Source of the DNA: Austropuccinia psidii
Taxonomy: Eukaryota > Basidiomycota > Pucciniomycetes > Pucciniales > Sphaerophragmiaceae
Direction of reading: 5' to 3'
DNA: 64,000 nt
NCBI GenBank assembly: GCA_023105745.1
Contig: JALGQZ010000008.1
Location: 20,893,866 to 20,957,865, forward strand
Every line of letters begins with the position of its first letter. The first letter of the stretch is position 1. This document shows positions 44,595 through 56,756 of the stretch, piece after piece. The notes under the pieces are model-generated. The model saw only the letters and a program-made list of their open reading frames with translations. It searched no databases and was not told the DNA's origin. A program made the translations under genes and the position numbers.

Positions 44595-46281
44595 AAGAGG
44601 TTCCCAATACTCCATCCAATCAGATGGAGCTGGACTCAGAGGTAGAATTGATCCCTCAAAAGGGAAAAGAAAGGGCAATATCCCCAGTGGAACAGAATCC
44701 ACACAAGGAAGTGCCTTATCCCAAAGGCAAGTCCCAGAAATGCCCATGATATCTGAGCCTGAATTAGAACTAAGTATGAGTAACTCAAACAGGTACAAAT
44801 CACATTCAGAGGGCTCAAATAGACATCTACATGAGCCAGTACAAGCAGTATTGCACAGTGTACAAGGACAAAGATTGGGAAATGTTGCCTCAAATACACC
44901 AAGGAGTGATGAACTCCTGGCACATCCTGAAAAAGTTCCTCAAAGAGGAGGAGATAGTGAAATACTCCAATGGATGGAATCCACTGTCATCCAAACCTCA
45001 AATCAAAAAAATCAAGGATTACCATGCCAAAAAGAGGGAGGCAACCAAGGAAGAAGCCCCAGTAGCTTCTACCAGCAAGCCCCAAGCCAACCCACTTCCC
45101 CAAGAAGGGAAGAAGAACAAGAAAAAGCATTGGAGGAAACCATATTCCCCAAGCTACAGAATCCCAAGAATCCAAAAGGATGCCATGGACAATGTTTTCA
45201 ATATGGCCAGAACCTAAACGGAATGCAAGGACAAGGAAGAGCAAAGAATGAGACAACCTCATTTCCCAAAGAAATAACCTTGTCCAAAGATGTTGTAAAT
45301 ACTTTAACAGAAATTAAAAATAGTATATTACCTCTAAAAGAAATTAAAGATAGTTTATTATCACTACAAGAAATAAATAACAATTTATCTTCTTTAACAA
45401 AAATTGTTGTGCAAAACAAGAAAGAAATTGACAACATTAAGTTTATTGTTGAAAATAATAAACCAAAGAACTTAATTGACAATACTCAAAAATTAATACA
45501 AGGACAACAAGAATTGTATAAATACATAAAAGATATCAAAGACAAAACTTTGACAATCAATTATGATGTGAGCATTGACAATCTTACAGAAAAATTAAAT
45601 AAATTAAGTATTTCTGTAGAAAAATTTGAAGAAAAGACTTCATCACACCAAAAATTACTTTTGGACCATGTAGAAAAAAGTGATGAAGCAAGAATGCATC
45701 TGAAAGATGATATTCAGAGTGAAATAAGGCTTATTACTGAAAAAATGGATAAAATTAATGAGGCTAATTTAAATATGCCAAAGTTATCAACACCATTTTC
45801 TCATATAAGAAGCCCTGTTAAAAAAAAAGAGGAATTGTCAAATCCTTTCATAACAGACTTGAGTCACCAAGATAATAACCAAGTCTTAATGAAAGAAGCA
45901 CCTCAATTAAAAGAATGGCCAACATTCACAGGAGAAGGTGAATATGACCACATGTCATTTATTAAAACAATTGACATGTTACAAGAAGACTATGCCATAC
46001 CAGATGAATTAATCACTGCAAGATTACATTCATTATTTGAGAAATCTGCAAAAAGATGGTATTATGGCATAAGACAAACAAATGGTAAAAATACCTGGTC
46101 TTGGTGGAAACAAGAAATAATCACCAAGTGGGCAAATGATGCCTGGAGGTATAAAATAGAAAATGCATTTGAAAACTCTTTCTTTGACCCAGAGAAAGAC
46201 AAACCTTTAACTTGGTTCTTGAAACAAGTTGAAAGGCTTAATGCACTGTACCCAAGAATGTCACTAAGATGGTGCACATGA
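44584..46281 (+). pseudogene. Element B Gag, main part
   Basis: It starts MTTRRGSQYSIQSDG. It has a Gln/Ser/Pro-rich N-terminus that overlaps ORF0, then a long Lys/Asn/Ile-rich coiled-coil region (about residues 220-390) and the capsid domain (KEWPTFTGEGEYDHMSFIKT, W-S-W-W-K-Q-E-I-I-T-K-W). The frame ends at 46281. The following capsid segment (MKILKKCGGELEHALRSRC) and the zinc knuckle are in the next frame, so a small indel occurred near 46262. I read this as decay, because the capsid domain is cut in its middle. Confidence 0.9.
44595..45217 (+). pseudogene. Element B ORF0, exon 3 (overlaps gag; stops in the middle)
   Basis: In the ORF0 frame the sequence is open at 44597-44746 (SNQMELDSEVELIPQKGK). 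Four stops then cluster at 44747-44779, and it is open again to 45217. The second part has YSNGWNPLSS, APVASTS, a basic Lys linker and YRIPRIQKDAMDNVFNMART. Gag is unbroken across the same bases, so an indel is not the reason. A third intron or true loss is possible. D has stops at the corresponding place. Confidence 0.5.
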
Positions 46282-47330
46282 AAATACTTAAAAAATGTGG
46301 AGGGGAACTAGAACATGCCCTAAGAAGCAGGTGTATAGAACCATGCTCCACAGAAGAGTATATAAATGCACTAGAAGATATAGTGACAAGAACAAAAATT
46401 GGCAGGACTTGGAAAAAATTGGACATTAAAAGCCCAAATAAACCATTTATCAAAAAAGATAAATCAAAAGAATCCTTTAAGCCCAATACATCCAACAATA
46501 ATGAGCAAAGAAAATGCCATAAATGTGGAGGTATTGGACACTTAGCCAATAATTGCCTTAAAAAAGCAAAGATTAATGAAATTGTGGAAACAGAAAGCCA
46601 CAATGACAAAGAAGAGGAATCTGACTCTGAAAAAGAGACAGAAGAGTCAGAAAGCTCTGAAAGTGATGAAATCAATATAATTAATGCACAAATTAATAAT
46701 ATTGACATAATTTATGAAGTACTGGATGTTAATTCAAACTTGCCACAAGTTGGAACATCTGACACAAACCTGACAAACATACAAGATGCCAAAATGTATA
46801 GAACCAAACCTGCAAGAGGAATGGGATATACAGCTGGAAAATCAAGTATAAGTATTGTTATTGTTGATAACCAAGAAGGAAAAGTTAACTTGGATACAGG
46901 AGCATATTGCACTTGTGTTGGCAAAAGTTATTTAAAAATCATTGTCCCAAACTGGCAAGAAAAACTTATGCCAATACAAGGTGTCAAATTTAGTAGTGCA
47001 AGTGAGAGCATGAAGCCCCTTGGAATAATTGATTTAACACTAATTTTTCCTCATCCCTCACAATGTGTCAGAATTAAAGTAGAGTTTGTAGTAATGGACA
47101 ACTGTACTAGTAATCATTTCATACTTGGGAGTGACTACTTATCAATCTATGTTATAGATATCTCCAACCAAAAAGATAGATATTTTACCATAGGAGATAA
47201 CAAAAGACAGAATTTTGGCTTCTTAAATAACAAAAAACAATCACAGTTATTAAGAAGGAAGAAAAAATTCCAGAAAAGGAAATTTTTATATCTGAACAAC
47301 TTAAAGAGGCAGAATTCAATCAAGAATTAA
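46269..47330 (+). pseudogene. Element B Gag end and protease
   Basis: A 353-codon frame carries the capsid end (KCGGELEHALRSRC), zinc knuckle CHKCGGIGHLANNC, an acidic Ser/Glu linker, and the protease with active site NLDTGAYCTCVG and the late motif FILGSDYLSIY. A frameshift near 47240 moves the protease-RT linker to the next frame, and a stop follows at 47328. The protease domain itself looks complete. Confidence 0.88.
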
Positions 47331-47338
47331 CAGAAAAA

Positions 47339-50300
47339 ATGAAAGAAAAATTGATTGACCTATTATTTAAGTATAAAAATGCCTTTGCAACTGACAAAGA
47401 ACCACTAGGTGCCATAATTGGATATGAAGTGGATAGAATTCTTAATGTAGAAAAGCCTTACCCACCTTTATTAAGGAGACCTGCTTATCCAGCCAGTCCA
47501 AGAGCTAGAGAAGCCTTAGAGGTGCACATTAAAGAATTAATGGACCTTGGAGTATTAAGAAAGGTTGGACATAATGAACAAGTAGAAGTTACTACACCTG
47601 TCATTATAACTTGGCATAATGGAAAATCAAGGATGGTAGGAGACTTCAGAGCCCTGAATACCTATACCATTTCAGACAGATATCCAATACCCAGAATCCA
47701 TGAGACATTGACCTAATTGTCACAAGCTAAGTTCATTACAGCTATGGATTCTCTTAAGGGTTTTCATCAAAATGTCTTAACAGACAATGCCAAGAAACTA
47801 CTAAGAATAATAGTCCATTGTGGAATTTTTGAATACTTAAGGATGCCATTTGGGATAAAAAATGCACCTTCCCATTATCAAAGAATGATGAATACCATAT
47901 TTCCTGAAGAATTATCAGAAGGATGGTTAATTATCTATATTGATGATATTATAGTTTGCTCAGAAACTTGGGAAAATCACCTTACAAGACTAGAAAGGGT
48001 ACTACAGAAAATAGTCCAAGTGAATATGAAAATTTCCTTGAAAAAGTGTCATTTTGCATATAGTGAATGAAAAGCACTAGGACATGTGGTATCTGGACTT
48101 AGTCTAGGCATAGACAAAAATAAAGTAGCAGCAGTACTACTTAAACCAATGCCTCAAAACAAAAAAGAAATGCAATCATTTCTAGGATTTGCTGGTTACT
48201 ATAGACAGCATATAAAGGACTTTGCAAAGATTGCTAAATCCTTGTATAAGCTATGTGACCAACAAACAGTCTATGAGATGACAGAAGAAAGAGTCAAGGC
48301 ATATGAAGAATTGAAAAATTCCTTAACAAACGCCCCATTTCTTCTAATGCCAGATTGGAAACTACCCTTCAAACTGTACATCGATGCTTGTGGAGAAGGA
48401 CTAGGTGCTGCACTTCACCAAACACAAATTATCAATGATAAACCAGTGGAAGGACCAATTTGTTTCATTTCAAGGCAAATAAAGCCAACAGAAGCAAGGT
48501 ATGGAGCAAGCCAAATGGAATGCTTATGCCTAGTGTGGGCTTTAGAAAAATTGCATTATTATTTGGATGGCACAGTATTTGATGTAATCACAGACTGTAA
48601 TGCTGTAAAATTACTATTAAATATGAAGACTCCAAATAGACATATGCTGAGATGGCAAATTGCTATCCAGGAATATAGAGGAAATATGACTATTGTTCAT
48701 AAATCTGGAAATATTCACAAAAATGCAGATGGTCTCAGCAGATGGGCTCTAGCAAATACCCCTGACAATCCAGCATGGGTACCACAAGAATAGCACCATA
48801 TAGAAGGAATATGTGTTACAGACATTGGCACAGAATTCTTTAACCAAGTTAAAGAAAGCTATAAGACAGAAAAAAATTGTCATATCTTAAGCCAACTTCT
48901 AATGAAAGACTGCAAAGATCCATCACTTTCATCAAAACTAGATGAAATATGGAAAAAGGCATATGATGAAGGAAGATTTCACCTCCTTGATGGAATCCTT
49001 TACCATAGAACAAAACACACATATTTTATGGCCTTAACAGACAGAACACTAATAAACACTATTTTACATGAGTGTCATGATAGTGTTGCATCTGGACATC
49101 TCTCAGAAGATAGGACACTAGAGAGGGTGAAAACCTGCTCTTGGTGGCCAAATTGGAAGAAAGATGTTACAGAGTACTGCCAAACCTGTGACAGATGTCA
49201 AAAAGCCAACAGAGCCACAGGAAAGAAATTTGGAATGATGATCGAAATCCAAGAACCAAAATCCCCATGGGAAATAGTTCATATGGATTGGGTAACAGCC
49301 TTACCTCCAGGAGGAGACAGGAGTTATAATGCATGCCTAGTGTTAGTTGACAGGTACAGTAAAACCCCCATGTTCTTACCATGTCATAAAGATGACACAG
49401 CTATGGATACAGCCATAATGATATGGAATAAAGTCATTAGCCAAACAGGCGTATTCCAAAATATTATAAGTGACAGAGACCCAAAGTTCACTTCAGCATT
49501 ATGGACAAATCTCCATAACTTGTTTGGGACAAAGTTATCATTCTCAACAGCTTATCATCCTCAAACTGATGGTTTAGCAGAAAGAATGATACAGACCCTA
49601 GAGGATATGATCAGAAGATTCTGTGCTTATGGGCTAGAATTCAAAGATTCTGATGGTTTTACCCATGATTGGTGTACACTAATACCAGCACTTGAATTGG
49701 CATATAAGACATCAATCCATTCTTCTACTGGCAGAAAACCAGCAATGCTAGAGAAAGGTTGGAATCCAAGACTTCCTTATGATACCCTCAAAAAGGACTT
49801 AGTGGATATACATCCAACAGCAAGCAGTTTCAAGATAATGCTTGACAAAGCAAGACACCATGCAAACAGATGCATGCAAGACTCTTTTAAATATGCAAAA
49901 GAAAGATGGGATAAAAGTCATAAGCCACCTGATTTCAAAATAGGAGACTTGGTTTTAGTATCAACCCTTAATTTCAATAACATAAAAGGCCCAAAGAAAT
50001 TGAAAGATTCCTTTGCAGGACCATTTATGATAAAAGCACTTCATGGACCCAATGCTGTGCAATTTGAACTCACAGGTGAACTAATGAACAAACACCCAAC
50101 TTTCCCTGTAAGTCTGATAAAACCTTACAGTTCAAGTGACAAGGAGTTATTTCCACTAAGAAAAAAACCCCCACTTGAGATTCCCCCCTTGGAAGAAGGA
50201 GAGGAAAAGAAAATAGTAAAAGTCCTTAAAGAAAGAAGGACAAGAAGCAAAAAAGAAAGGGAATACCTTGTAAGGTATAGAGATTCAACTCAAGAAGATG

Positions 50301-50380
50301 AATGGCTACTTGAGAAATATATAACAAATGCTGATAAACTACTAAGAAGGTTCAGACATGAAAGAAAACCTGAAAAATAA
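47339..50380 (+). pseudogene. Element B Pol: RT-RNase H-integrase-chromodomain, three stops
   Basis: One frame is interrupted by TAA 47714, TGA 48068 and TAG 48791. RT has EKPYPPLLRRPAYPAS and IIYIDDIIVCSETW. RNase H has [22 protein letters not shown] and NADGLSRW. Integrase has the CDRCQ finger and core residues in MDWVTALP, SDRDPKF and AERMIQ. The tail has [13 protein letters not shown] and a chromodomain-like segment EYLVRYRDS ... DEWLLEKYI. The last open block (48902-50380, 492 codons) is nearly a whole integrase. Confidence 0.92.
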
Positions 50381-50475
50381 AAAAGTTAAGCATTATTGAG
50401 CTTCAAGACTAACAAAGTCTATTGAAGAGGTAGGACAGTGGATGATACCCTAATCATATCAGATTGTGGTACAAT

Positions 50476-50494
50476 CTTTTTTGGTGGTAGGGAA
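50476..50494 (+). promoter_or_regulatory. Element B polypurine tract region
   Basis: A T-run is followed by GGTGGTAGGGAA directly before the 3' LTR. It is purine-rich but less pure than in A or C. Confidence 0.55.
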
Positions 50495-52520
50495 TGTGAG
50501 CCTTTGAGATATGACCACATACCCAATAAGGTCACAAAAAATATTAAGAATAATTATACCTTTAATATAATTATACTAAAATTACTTAGAATAATTATAC
50601 ATTAAAAATAATTACTTAAATATACAAAAAATACCATAAATTGGTACAAAAATTGGTTTAACTTAAAAACCAATTAATCAACATGTAAAATGAATTATAC
50701 CATTGGATTCCTCATGGAAAAATACACATATACCATTTTTATGGCATATCTGTAAAGTCAATATTTAATGAACTATAAGGTATAATACCTTATAAAAACC
50801 ATAAAACCCTATTTATCTCAGGAAATAATGAAACAACATGTGAAATAAATTGTACCAGTGGATTCCCCACGAAAGTCCACACATAAAACAATTAATAAGC
50901 TAATTCCCAAAGTCAATACTCAAGGAATTAACCTGAATATATGCACTTTTTTGGTCAACGCATATATTCAAGGATCATAGCTAATATCTCCTAAACTATA
51001 CATGATAGAATGATGAACCAAAAATAAAGTTACCACGTAATTACTGTAAGAACACAGATATGAACTTTATTTTACAAATTATAAACAAGGTTAAAACCTA
51101 TGATGAAATATTGATAAAAATCAACAGAGCTGTTGACCACTTTGTTGTGAAAGTGGTCCAAACTTAAAAAAAAAGTATACAGTTGGATTCTACTAGTTCA
51201 TTCGTGAAGAATGATATAATTTTTATTATTAAATTCAGGGTATAACCCCCTGAAATCAAGGTTTGAAGTTTAAAATATTGAATTTCGACAGAAAAGATGA
51301 GTTACAAGAAAAATCATCAAAATTAGAGTTTTGATGATGTAATGAAAAGCTCTTGGCAGAATAATAAGGTTACGCCAGGCTATCAGAAATCACTCTCTGA
51401 ATTGCTTTAGCGTGTAAATCTTAAAAGTTATTGAAGATCAAAGTTTGAGCTTAAATTGAGCAGTTATGATCACCTACTGTAACCTTAAATTAAGTTTAAC
51501 AGTCATAAGAGTGATAAAATTGGTGAATACTATTATTTTATGATTAAAACTAATAAAATCCACGAAATTTGGGGTTCTGCCAAGCCTCTGATGTCATCAA
51601 ACTTAGAGTTATAGTGATAACTCTAAATAATGGTGTAATAATGATGTAATATGGTTTGATCATGATGTAATCGCCCTCAAACCTTAAACTATTGATCAAT
51701 TCCAGTGGATATGTACAGTACACGTCTACTAGAAGCCTTTTGGACTCTAGGAGGGAGGTATTTACTATAAATAGAGCTCTTTTTACTCTGTTTTCTCCTC
51801 AGATGCATCAAAAAGATTAAATCAATTAAATCAAAAGGTAATTTCTTTATTCTTTATATATAAAAGCATTATATTATTAAATACCAAAGACCTCCTTGCT
51901 ATAATCATATATTTTGACGTCATTAAATCATTTATTTAATTGTTTTTGTTAAAAATCTCTCTAAAACTCATTTCCACGTAAAAATCCAGAATAATTTGTA
52001 ATTTTCTTTATTTTTATTGTAAATACAATTTGAAAAAGTTGTATTTATATTTTTTGGCGTAAAATACTTCAAAATTATTATATTAAGTGTTAAAAGTAGG
52101 TTATTTTCTCTTATTATAATAATTTCTCTATTATTACTCTCTTAATAATTCTTTAATTAATATAAATAGTATTTATATTAATTCATAACTTTAATATTAG
52201 TAATATTATTGTTATTAATTGTTTTTTATTAATAAAAAACAATTTCTTACGCCTTTATTATTTGTTGGTAACAATAATAAAGAGCTTTTTAATATATTAA
52301 TTATTTTATATTAATATATTTAATTACTATATTATATTTCCATAATATAAATTATATTATTATATTTATTTAGTAATATAATTATTTTACGCCATAATAA
52401 TAATAATTATTTATTGTTATTATATTTTTAATCTTATTTATTCAATTTATAAGGACATTCAGAGTACAATAAGTAATAAATTAGTAATTTTTACTTATTG
52501 TTTCATAGTCAAACCTTACA
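50495..52520 (+). repeat. Element B 3' LTR
   Basis: 2026 bp with the same ends as the 5' LTR, followed by ATACA and the remainder of the A0 LTR. Confidence 0.95.
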
Positions 52521-52932
52521 ATACAGGCCTTGTGCAACCCCCTAGCCAGTACTCAGAATTGAGAAATCTTCACCTCCTCTAGAGGACCTTTTCACTCAAT
52601 TTCAGGATAAAAAGATACCTTTCTCTGCCCAAAAGAGAAATCCATATCCTGCTCTTGAATTCCTACGTGGTGCAACTGTCAAAAACAGTGATACTCTTTG
52701 AAAAAAAACTCAGTTATAGTATAAATGTAAGTATTGTAGACTTTATTACAGTACCCCAACTGGTATAAATGCACTCAGGCCTTTTAGCAGTGCTCACCAC
52801 CACTATTTCCCAATAATGGGTCCCCTTTAGCATCATTAAAAAACCTCTTATTATGATAATTATCCATTTCACAGTAATATTTAAAGTTTTAAATTCAAAT
52901 TATTCCAAGTTCATCATAGACCTAGCCTGAAA
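52521..52932 (+). repeat. A0 3' LTR, last part, with right ATACA duplication
   Basis: ATACA at 52521-52525 duplicates 41836-41840. The rest follows the end of the family-A LTR (GGATAAAAAG, then GCTCTTGAAT, then CCTAGCCTGAAA). Together with 40914-41840 it makes about 1.33 kb of LTR. Confidence 0.85.
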
Positions 52933-53380
52933 CATGCTGTGCAAGTATCCTTGTAGCAAAAAGTAACTTTTACATACAAAAATATGCTGCACGTTCTGCA
53001 TTTCACACCTGTCTAGTTGTGACTTAAAAATGCCACCCATTGCTCAAATTCCAATCTCTCCTCACCTCTTGTCAATTGGAGGTGACAGGAAGTTCTTGGA
53101 CTGACAATCAAGGTTCACTAAATTGTGCACTCCCTTGATAGGTAATTCAATATTCCTGAAATCTCACCAATGCAAGGGGACAGAAGGTTCTTTGACTGAA
53201 GAGAAAGCCTTACTACATTTTTCACTCCATTAATAGGCTAAAAGACTTGCATCTACCAAGCTCCAGAAATAGACCATATTCAAGATGTTCAGTTCTACCC
53301 ATGAAAAGAAAGAAGCAGCCAACAACAACACTGAGCTGAAAAAACTTCCCTCAGAGAAGGTCTATTTTCTAATCAACTCA
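52933..53380. other. Unassigned 448 bp between A0 and E
   Basis: It resembles none of the elements in the window. It contains two diverged direct copies of about 65 bp (near 53087 and near 53176) sharing GACAG-AAGTTCTT-GACTGA and a closing CTCC-TTAATAGG-like block. No open frame of note. Confidence 0.5.
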
Positions 53381-55374
53381 TGTAAGTTTTCACTATGAAA
53401 CAATAGGTAAATATTACAAATATTCTACTTAATTTACTATAAATTTCCTTTCAAGATTAAAGAAAAAGAAAAAGAATAATTGTAATAATATATTTTTTAT
53501 TATAATTATGGTGTAAAATAACTATACTATTAATTAAATATAAAAATTTGAGTTTCATCATAAAAGAGTAATATAATAAGAATAAATATGTCAATATATT
53601 GAGGGCACTTTATTATTGTTACAAAAAACCTAATAAAGCAAAGGAAAATTCTTATTTAATAATGGAAAAGAACAATAATATTACCAATATTAAAGCTATG
53701 TGTTAATATAAATACTATTTATATCCATAAATATAAATACTATTTATATTGATAAGAGAATGATTTTGAACAATAATAGAAGGAAACTGGTATAAAAAGA
53801 GAAAATAACCTACTTTTAACACTTATTATGATAACTTTGAGTAATTTTATGCCTAAACATTTAAATAAAACTCATTTAAATTGTATTTACAACAAAAATT
53901 AAAACATATTACAAATGTTCTTAATTTAACGTGGAATTAGAGATCTTTAGACAAATTTAAGAAAAACAATCAAGAATTTATGGAATCATGTCAATATCTG
54001 TGATTTTGATAAAGATTATCTTTAATCTTTGATAATCTAAAGCTATATATAAAGAATAAAGAAATTTCATTTTTATTAAATGTTTTTTAATCTGTTTTAT
54101 GCTTATGAGGGGGAAATAGAGTCAAAAGAGCTCTACAGATATTAAAATACTCCCACCTAGAGTCCAACAGGCTTCTAGTAGATTTTTAATGATTTTATCC
54201 ACTATAATTGATCATTATTCTGAAATTTAGTGATTATTACATCATAATTGAACCATATTATCTAATTATTACACCATTATTTAGAGTTATAACTATAGCT
54301 CTAATTTTGATGACATCATAGGCTTTGCAGAAGCCTAATATTTGTGTATTTTATTACTTTCATTAGAATCTTCTAGTATTAACCAGTTTTATCACTTAGA
54401 TCACTGTTAAACTTAAAATACGCTTACATTGACTGATCATAAATGATTAATTTTAATCTTAAAATTTTATCATTTATACCTTTGAAGTTATACATGCTAA
54501 AGCCATTTAGAGAGTGATTTCAGATATCTTGGCATGTAATTATCAAATTGCCAAGATAATTTCATAACATCATCAAAACTCTATTTTTGATGATTTTTCT
54601 TGTAAATCATCTTTCATGTCAAAATTGACTATTTTAAACTTCAAACCATGATTTCAAGAAGTTTTCCCTAGAATAAGATGATAAATAAACATAATTCCTC
54701 ATGTATGAGCTATTAGAATTTGAATATCTACTTTTTTTAAGTTTGGACCACTTTCACAAAAAAGTGCTCCACAGCTATAGCAATTTTATTTGCTAAACCC
54801 TTACAAGGTACAAACTTTTTTATAAAATGTCAAATGAAGTTTACATATGTATTCTTACAAAAATTACATGGTAGCCTTTTTTGGTTAAACTCTCTATAAT
54901 GTGTATTTGAAGAAATATGAGCTAAAAACCATGAATATATGCACTGACAATTAAAGTACATATATTCAGGTTATTTACTTAAATATTGAATTTATAGATA
55001 TGAAATACAATTTTTATATGTTTCTTTGTTCATGGGGAATCTAATGGATCAATTTATCCCTCAGGTTTATTGATTGCTTTGTGATATAATAAATGACTAT
55101 TATTTTTTAGGCATTTTATTCTCATTACTCCTTATGTATTGTCTTTACAAATATGCCATCAAACTATTATGTGTATTTTATCATGGGGAATCCTATGGTG
55201 CAATTAATTTCACATTTCTACCCATTTGATCCAAAGGTAATCAAGAATTTATGCCTTTGTATGGCATTTTTATTTATTTTAAGATAATTATTTTAATTTT
55301 TATTATTAGAATAATTATTGGAAAGTTGTTTTCTTACCTTTTTCATATATTTTGTAATATCTCAAAGGCTCACA
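53381..55374 (-). repeat. Element E 3' LTR
   Basis: The plus strand runs TGTAAGTTTTCACTATGAAACAA to GGCTCACA, 1994 bp, clearly a diverged reverse copy of the B LTR. It includes the block with GAGCTC and the CCAACAGGCTTCTAGTAGA stretch. Confidence 0.85.
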
Positions 55375-55510
55375 TTACCAACCATCAAAAAATATTTTTT
55401 CAAAATCTAATATAGTTAATTAGAATATCATACACTGTCCTACATCTTCATTAGACTCCGTTAGTCTTTAAGCTAAATAATGCTTTGATTTTCTATTCTT
55501 TAGGTCTACT

Positions 55511-56071
55511 TTAATTTCTGAACCTTCTTAATAGCTTTTGATTATTATTTATATCTTTCTCAAGTAGCCATTCATCTTCTTTAATAGGGTGTCTATATCT
55601 CACAAGGAACTCCCTTTCTTTTTCCCTTCTTGTCCTCCTTTCTTTAAGGACTTTTACAATTTGCTCTTCTTCTCCTTCTTCTATAGGGGTAATCTTCATT
55701 GGTGGTTTATTTTTTGTGGGAAAGAAATATTTGTCACTTGGGCTGTAAGGTTTGATAAGACCTACAGGGAAATTTGGGTGTTTATTCATTAATTCACATG
55801 TGAATTCTAGCTGCACACCAATAGGTCCATGTAGTTCTCTTATCATGAAGGGTCGTGAAAAGGAAACTTTCGATTTCCTTGGCCCTTCAATGTTGTAAAA
55901 GTTTAGAGTTGATACTAGGACCAATTCTCCTACTGCAAACTCAGGTGGTTTATGACTTTTGTCCCATCTTTCTTTTGCATATTTGTAAGAATGCTGCATA
56001 CATCTTTTTGCATGATTTCTTTCTTTGTCAAGAATGATTTTGAAACTTCTTGCAGTTGGATGTATATGCAC
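55511..56071 (-). pseudogene. Element E integrase tail and chromodomain-like end
   Basis: 186 codons are open: [22 protein letters not shown], then EREFLVRYRHP and DEWLLEKDI. It matches the B integrase tail. It is cut on its upstream side by the Copia remnant, whose CTAAG duplication starts at 56071. Confidence 0.85.
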
Positions 56072-56075
56072 TAAG

Positions 56076-56665
56076 TGTCAGAAAATAATAGGATCAACAC
56101 GGAATGATCACACGGTACATTATGATGCCATGTGTTATAGACAGAAGGACGGACAGAGGAAGATATGATCCGTAAAATTCAGAGTGCCAATCAAGTATTT
56201 CATGCAACATTATCAAGACTATGGGGGCAAGACTTGTTGGGGTAATTTAGGGATATTTTTCTATAAATAAATGGTTTCTCTCTACTAGGAAAGAATACCA
56301 CTTTGTTACTACACCATTTTATTCATATCAGTTACTATTTTTTATTCATTGTAATCAGTTTTTTTAAACCCCTAAGACTTAGGAGGAGTAAGGTACACTA
56401 ACTTCTTAAAAGTCCATTTCATTCATATGTCATGTTACTAATATCCAGATTATATATATAGCTTTTTCAAAATCATCATAACTACACAAGCTGTGTATTA
56501 AATAGATAAATATATAACTCTATCTAGTCAGGTATATCTCCATTCCAGCTAGTATAGCTTAGATTTTTGCTTACCTATTGTTTTATTCTTTAAAGTATTA
56601 TTAATTACTGGTTTTCAATATTTGTCTAAAGCAATTTTAAGTCATTTAAACAACAACTCACTGCA
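56076..56665 (+). repeat. Copia remnant 5' LTR
   Basis: 590 bp, TG...CA ends. Its last 179 bp (56487-56665) are repeated at 57484-57662. Confidence 0.82.
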
Positions 56666-56756
56666 TTGTAGCAAGAGTTAGTTGCAAAATTGTTTTAATA
56701 GATATTTGAAACCAGAATTAAAATACATTCAAAAATGATTTAGGATATCATCAATC

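Larger units (their letters stand above)
41841..52520 (+). mobile_element. Element B: full-length Ty3/Gypsy retrotransposon
   Basis: LTRs of 2009 and 2026 bp flank a complete set of motifs, with exact ATACA duplications in A0's LTR. gag is open for 566 codons. Two frameshifts (near 46262 and near 47240) and stops at 47328, 47714, 48068 and 48791 break the polyprotein. All pol domains and catalytic residues are still recognisable. B belongs with D and E. Confidence 0.94.
6827..52932 (+). mobile_element. Element A0: old family-A Gypsy, backbone of the nest
   Basis: A0 survives as four blocks in one orientation and in the right order: gag (6827-7702), pol (27082-30524), pol tail plus start of 3' LTR (40571-41840), and the end of the LTR (52521-52932). 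The gaps are filled by A2/A1, C and B. Removing C and B restores continuity at 5-bp duplications. Removing A2 does not: about 345 bp of A0 covering the zinc knuckle and gag-pol junction are missing. The 5' end lies left of, or was lost with, element D. Dense stops and frameshifts make it the oldest family-A copy here. Confidence 0.85.

Noticed and set aside
46255..46285. Programmed frameshift in element B
   Set aside because: The shift cuts the capsid domain in the middle, where no element needs one, and no slippery heptamer is evident. Decay is simpler.
41836..52525. Two separate solo LTRs of B type instead of one element
   Set aside because: Identical ATACA duplications lie only at the outer ends, with a complete gag-pol between, so it is one insertion.
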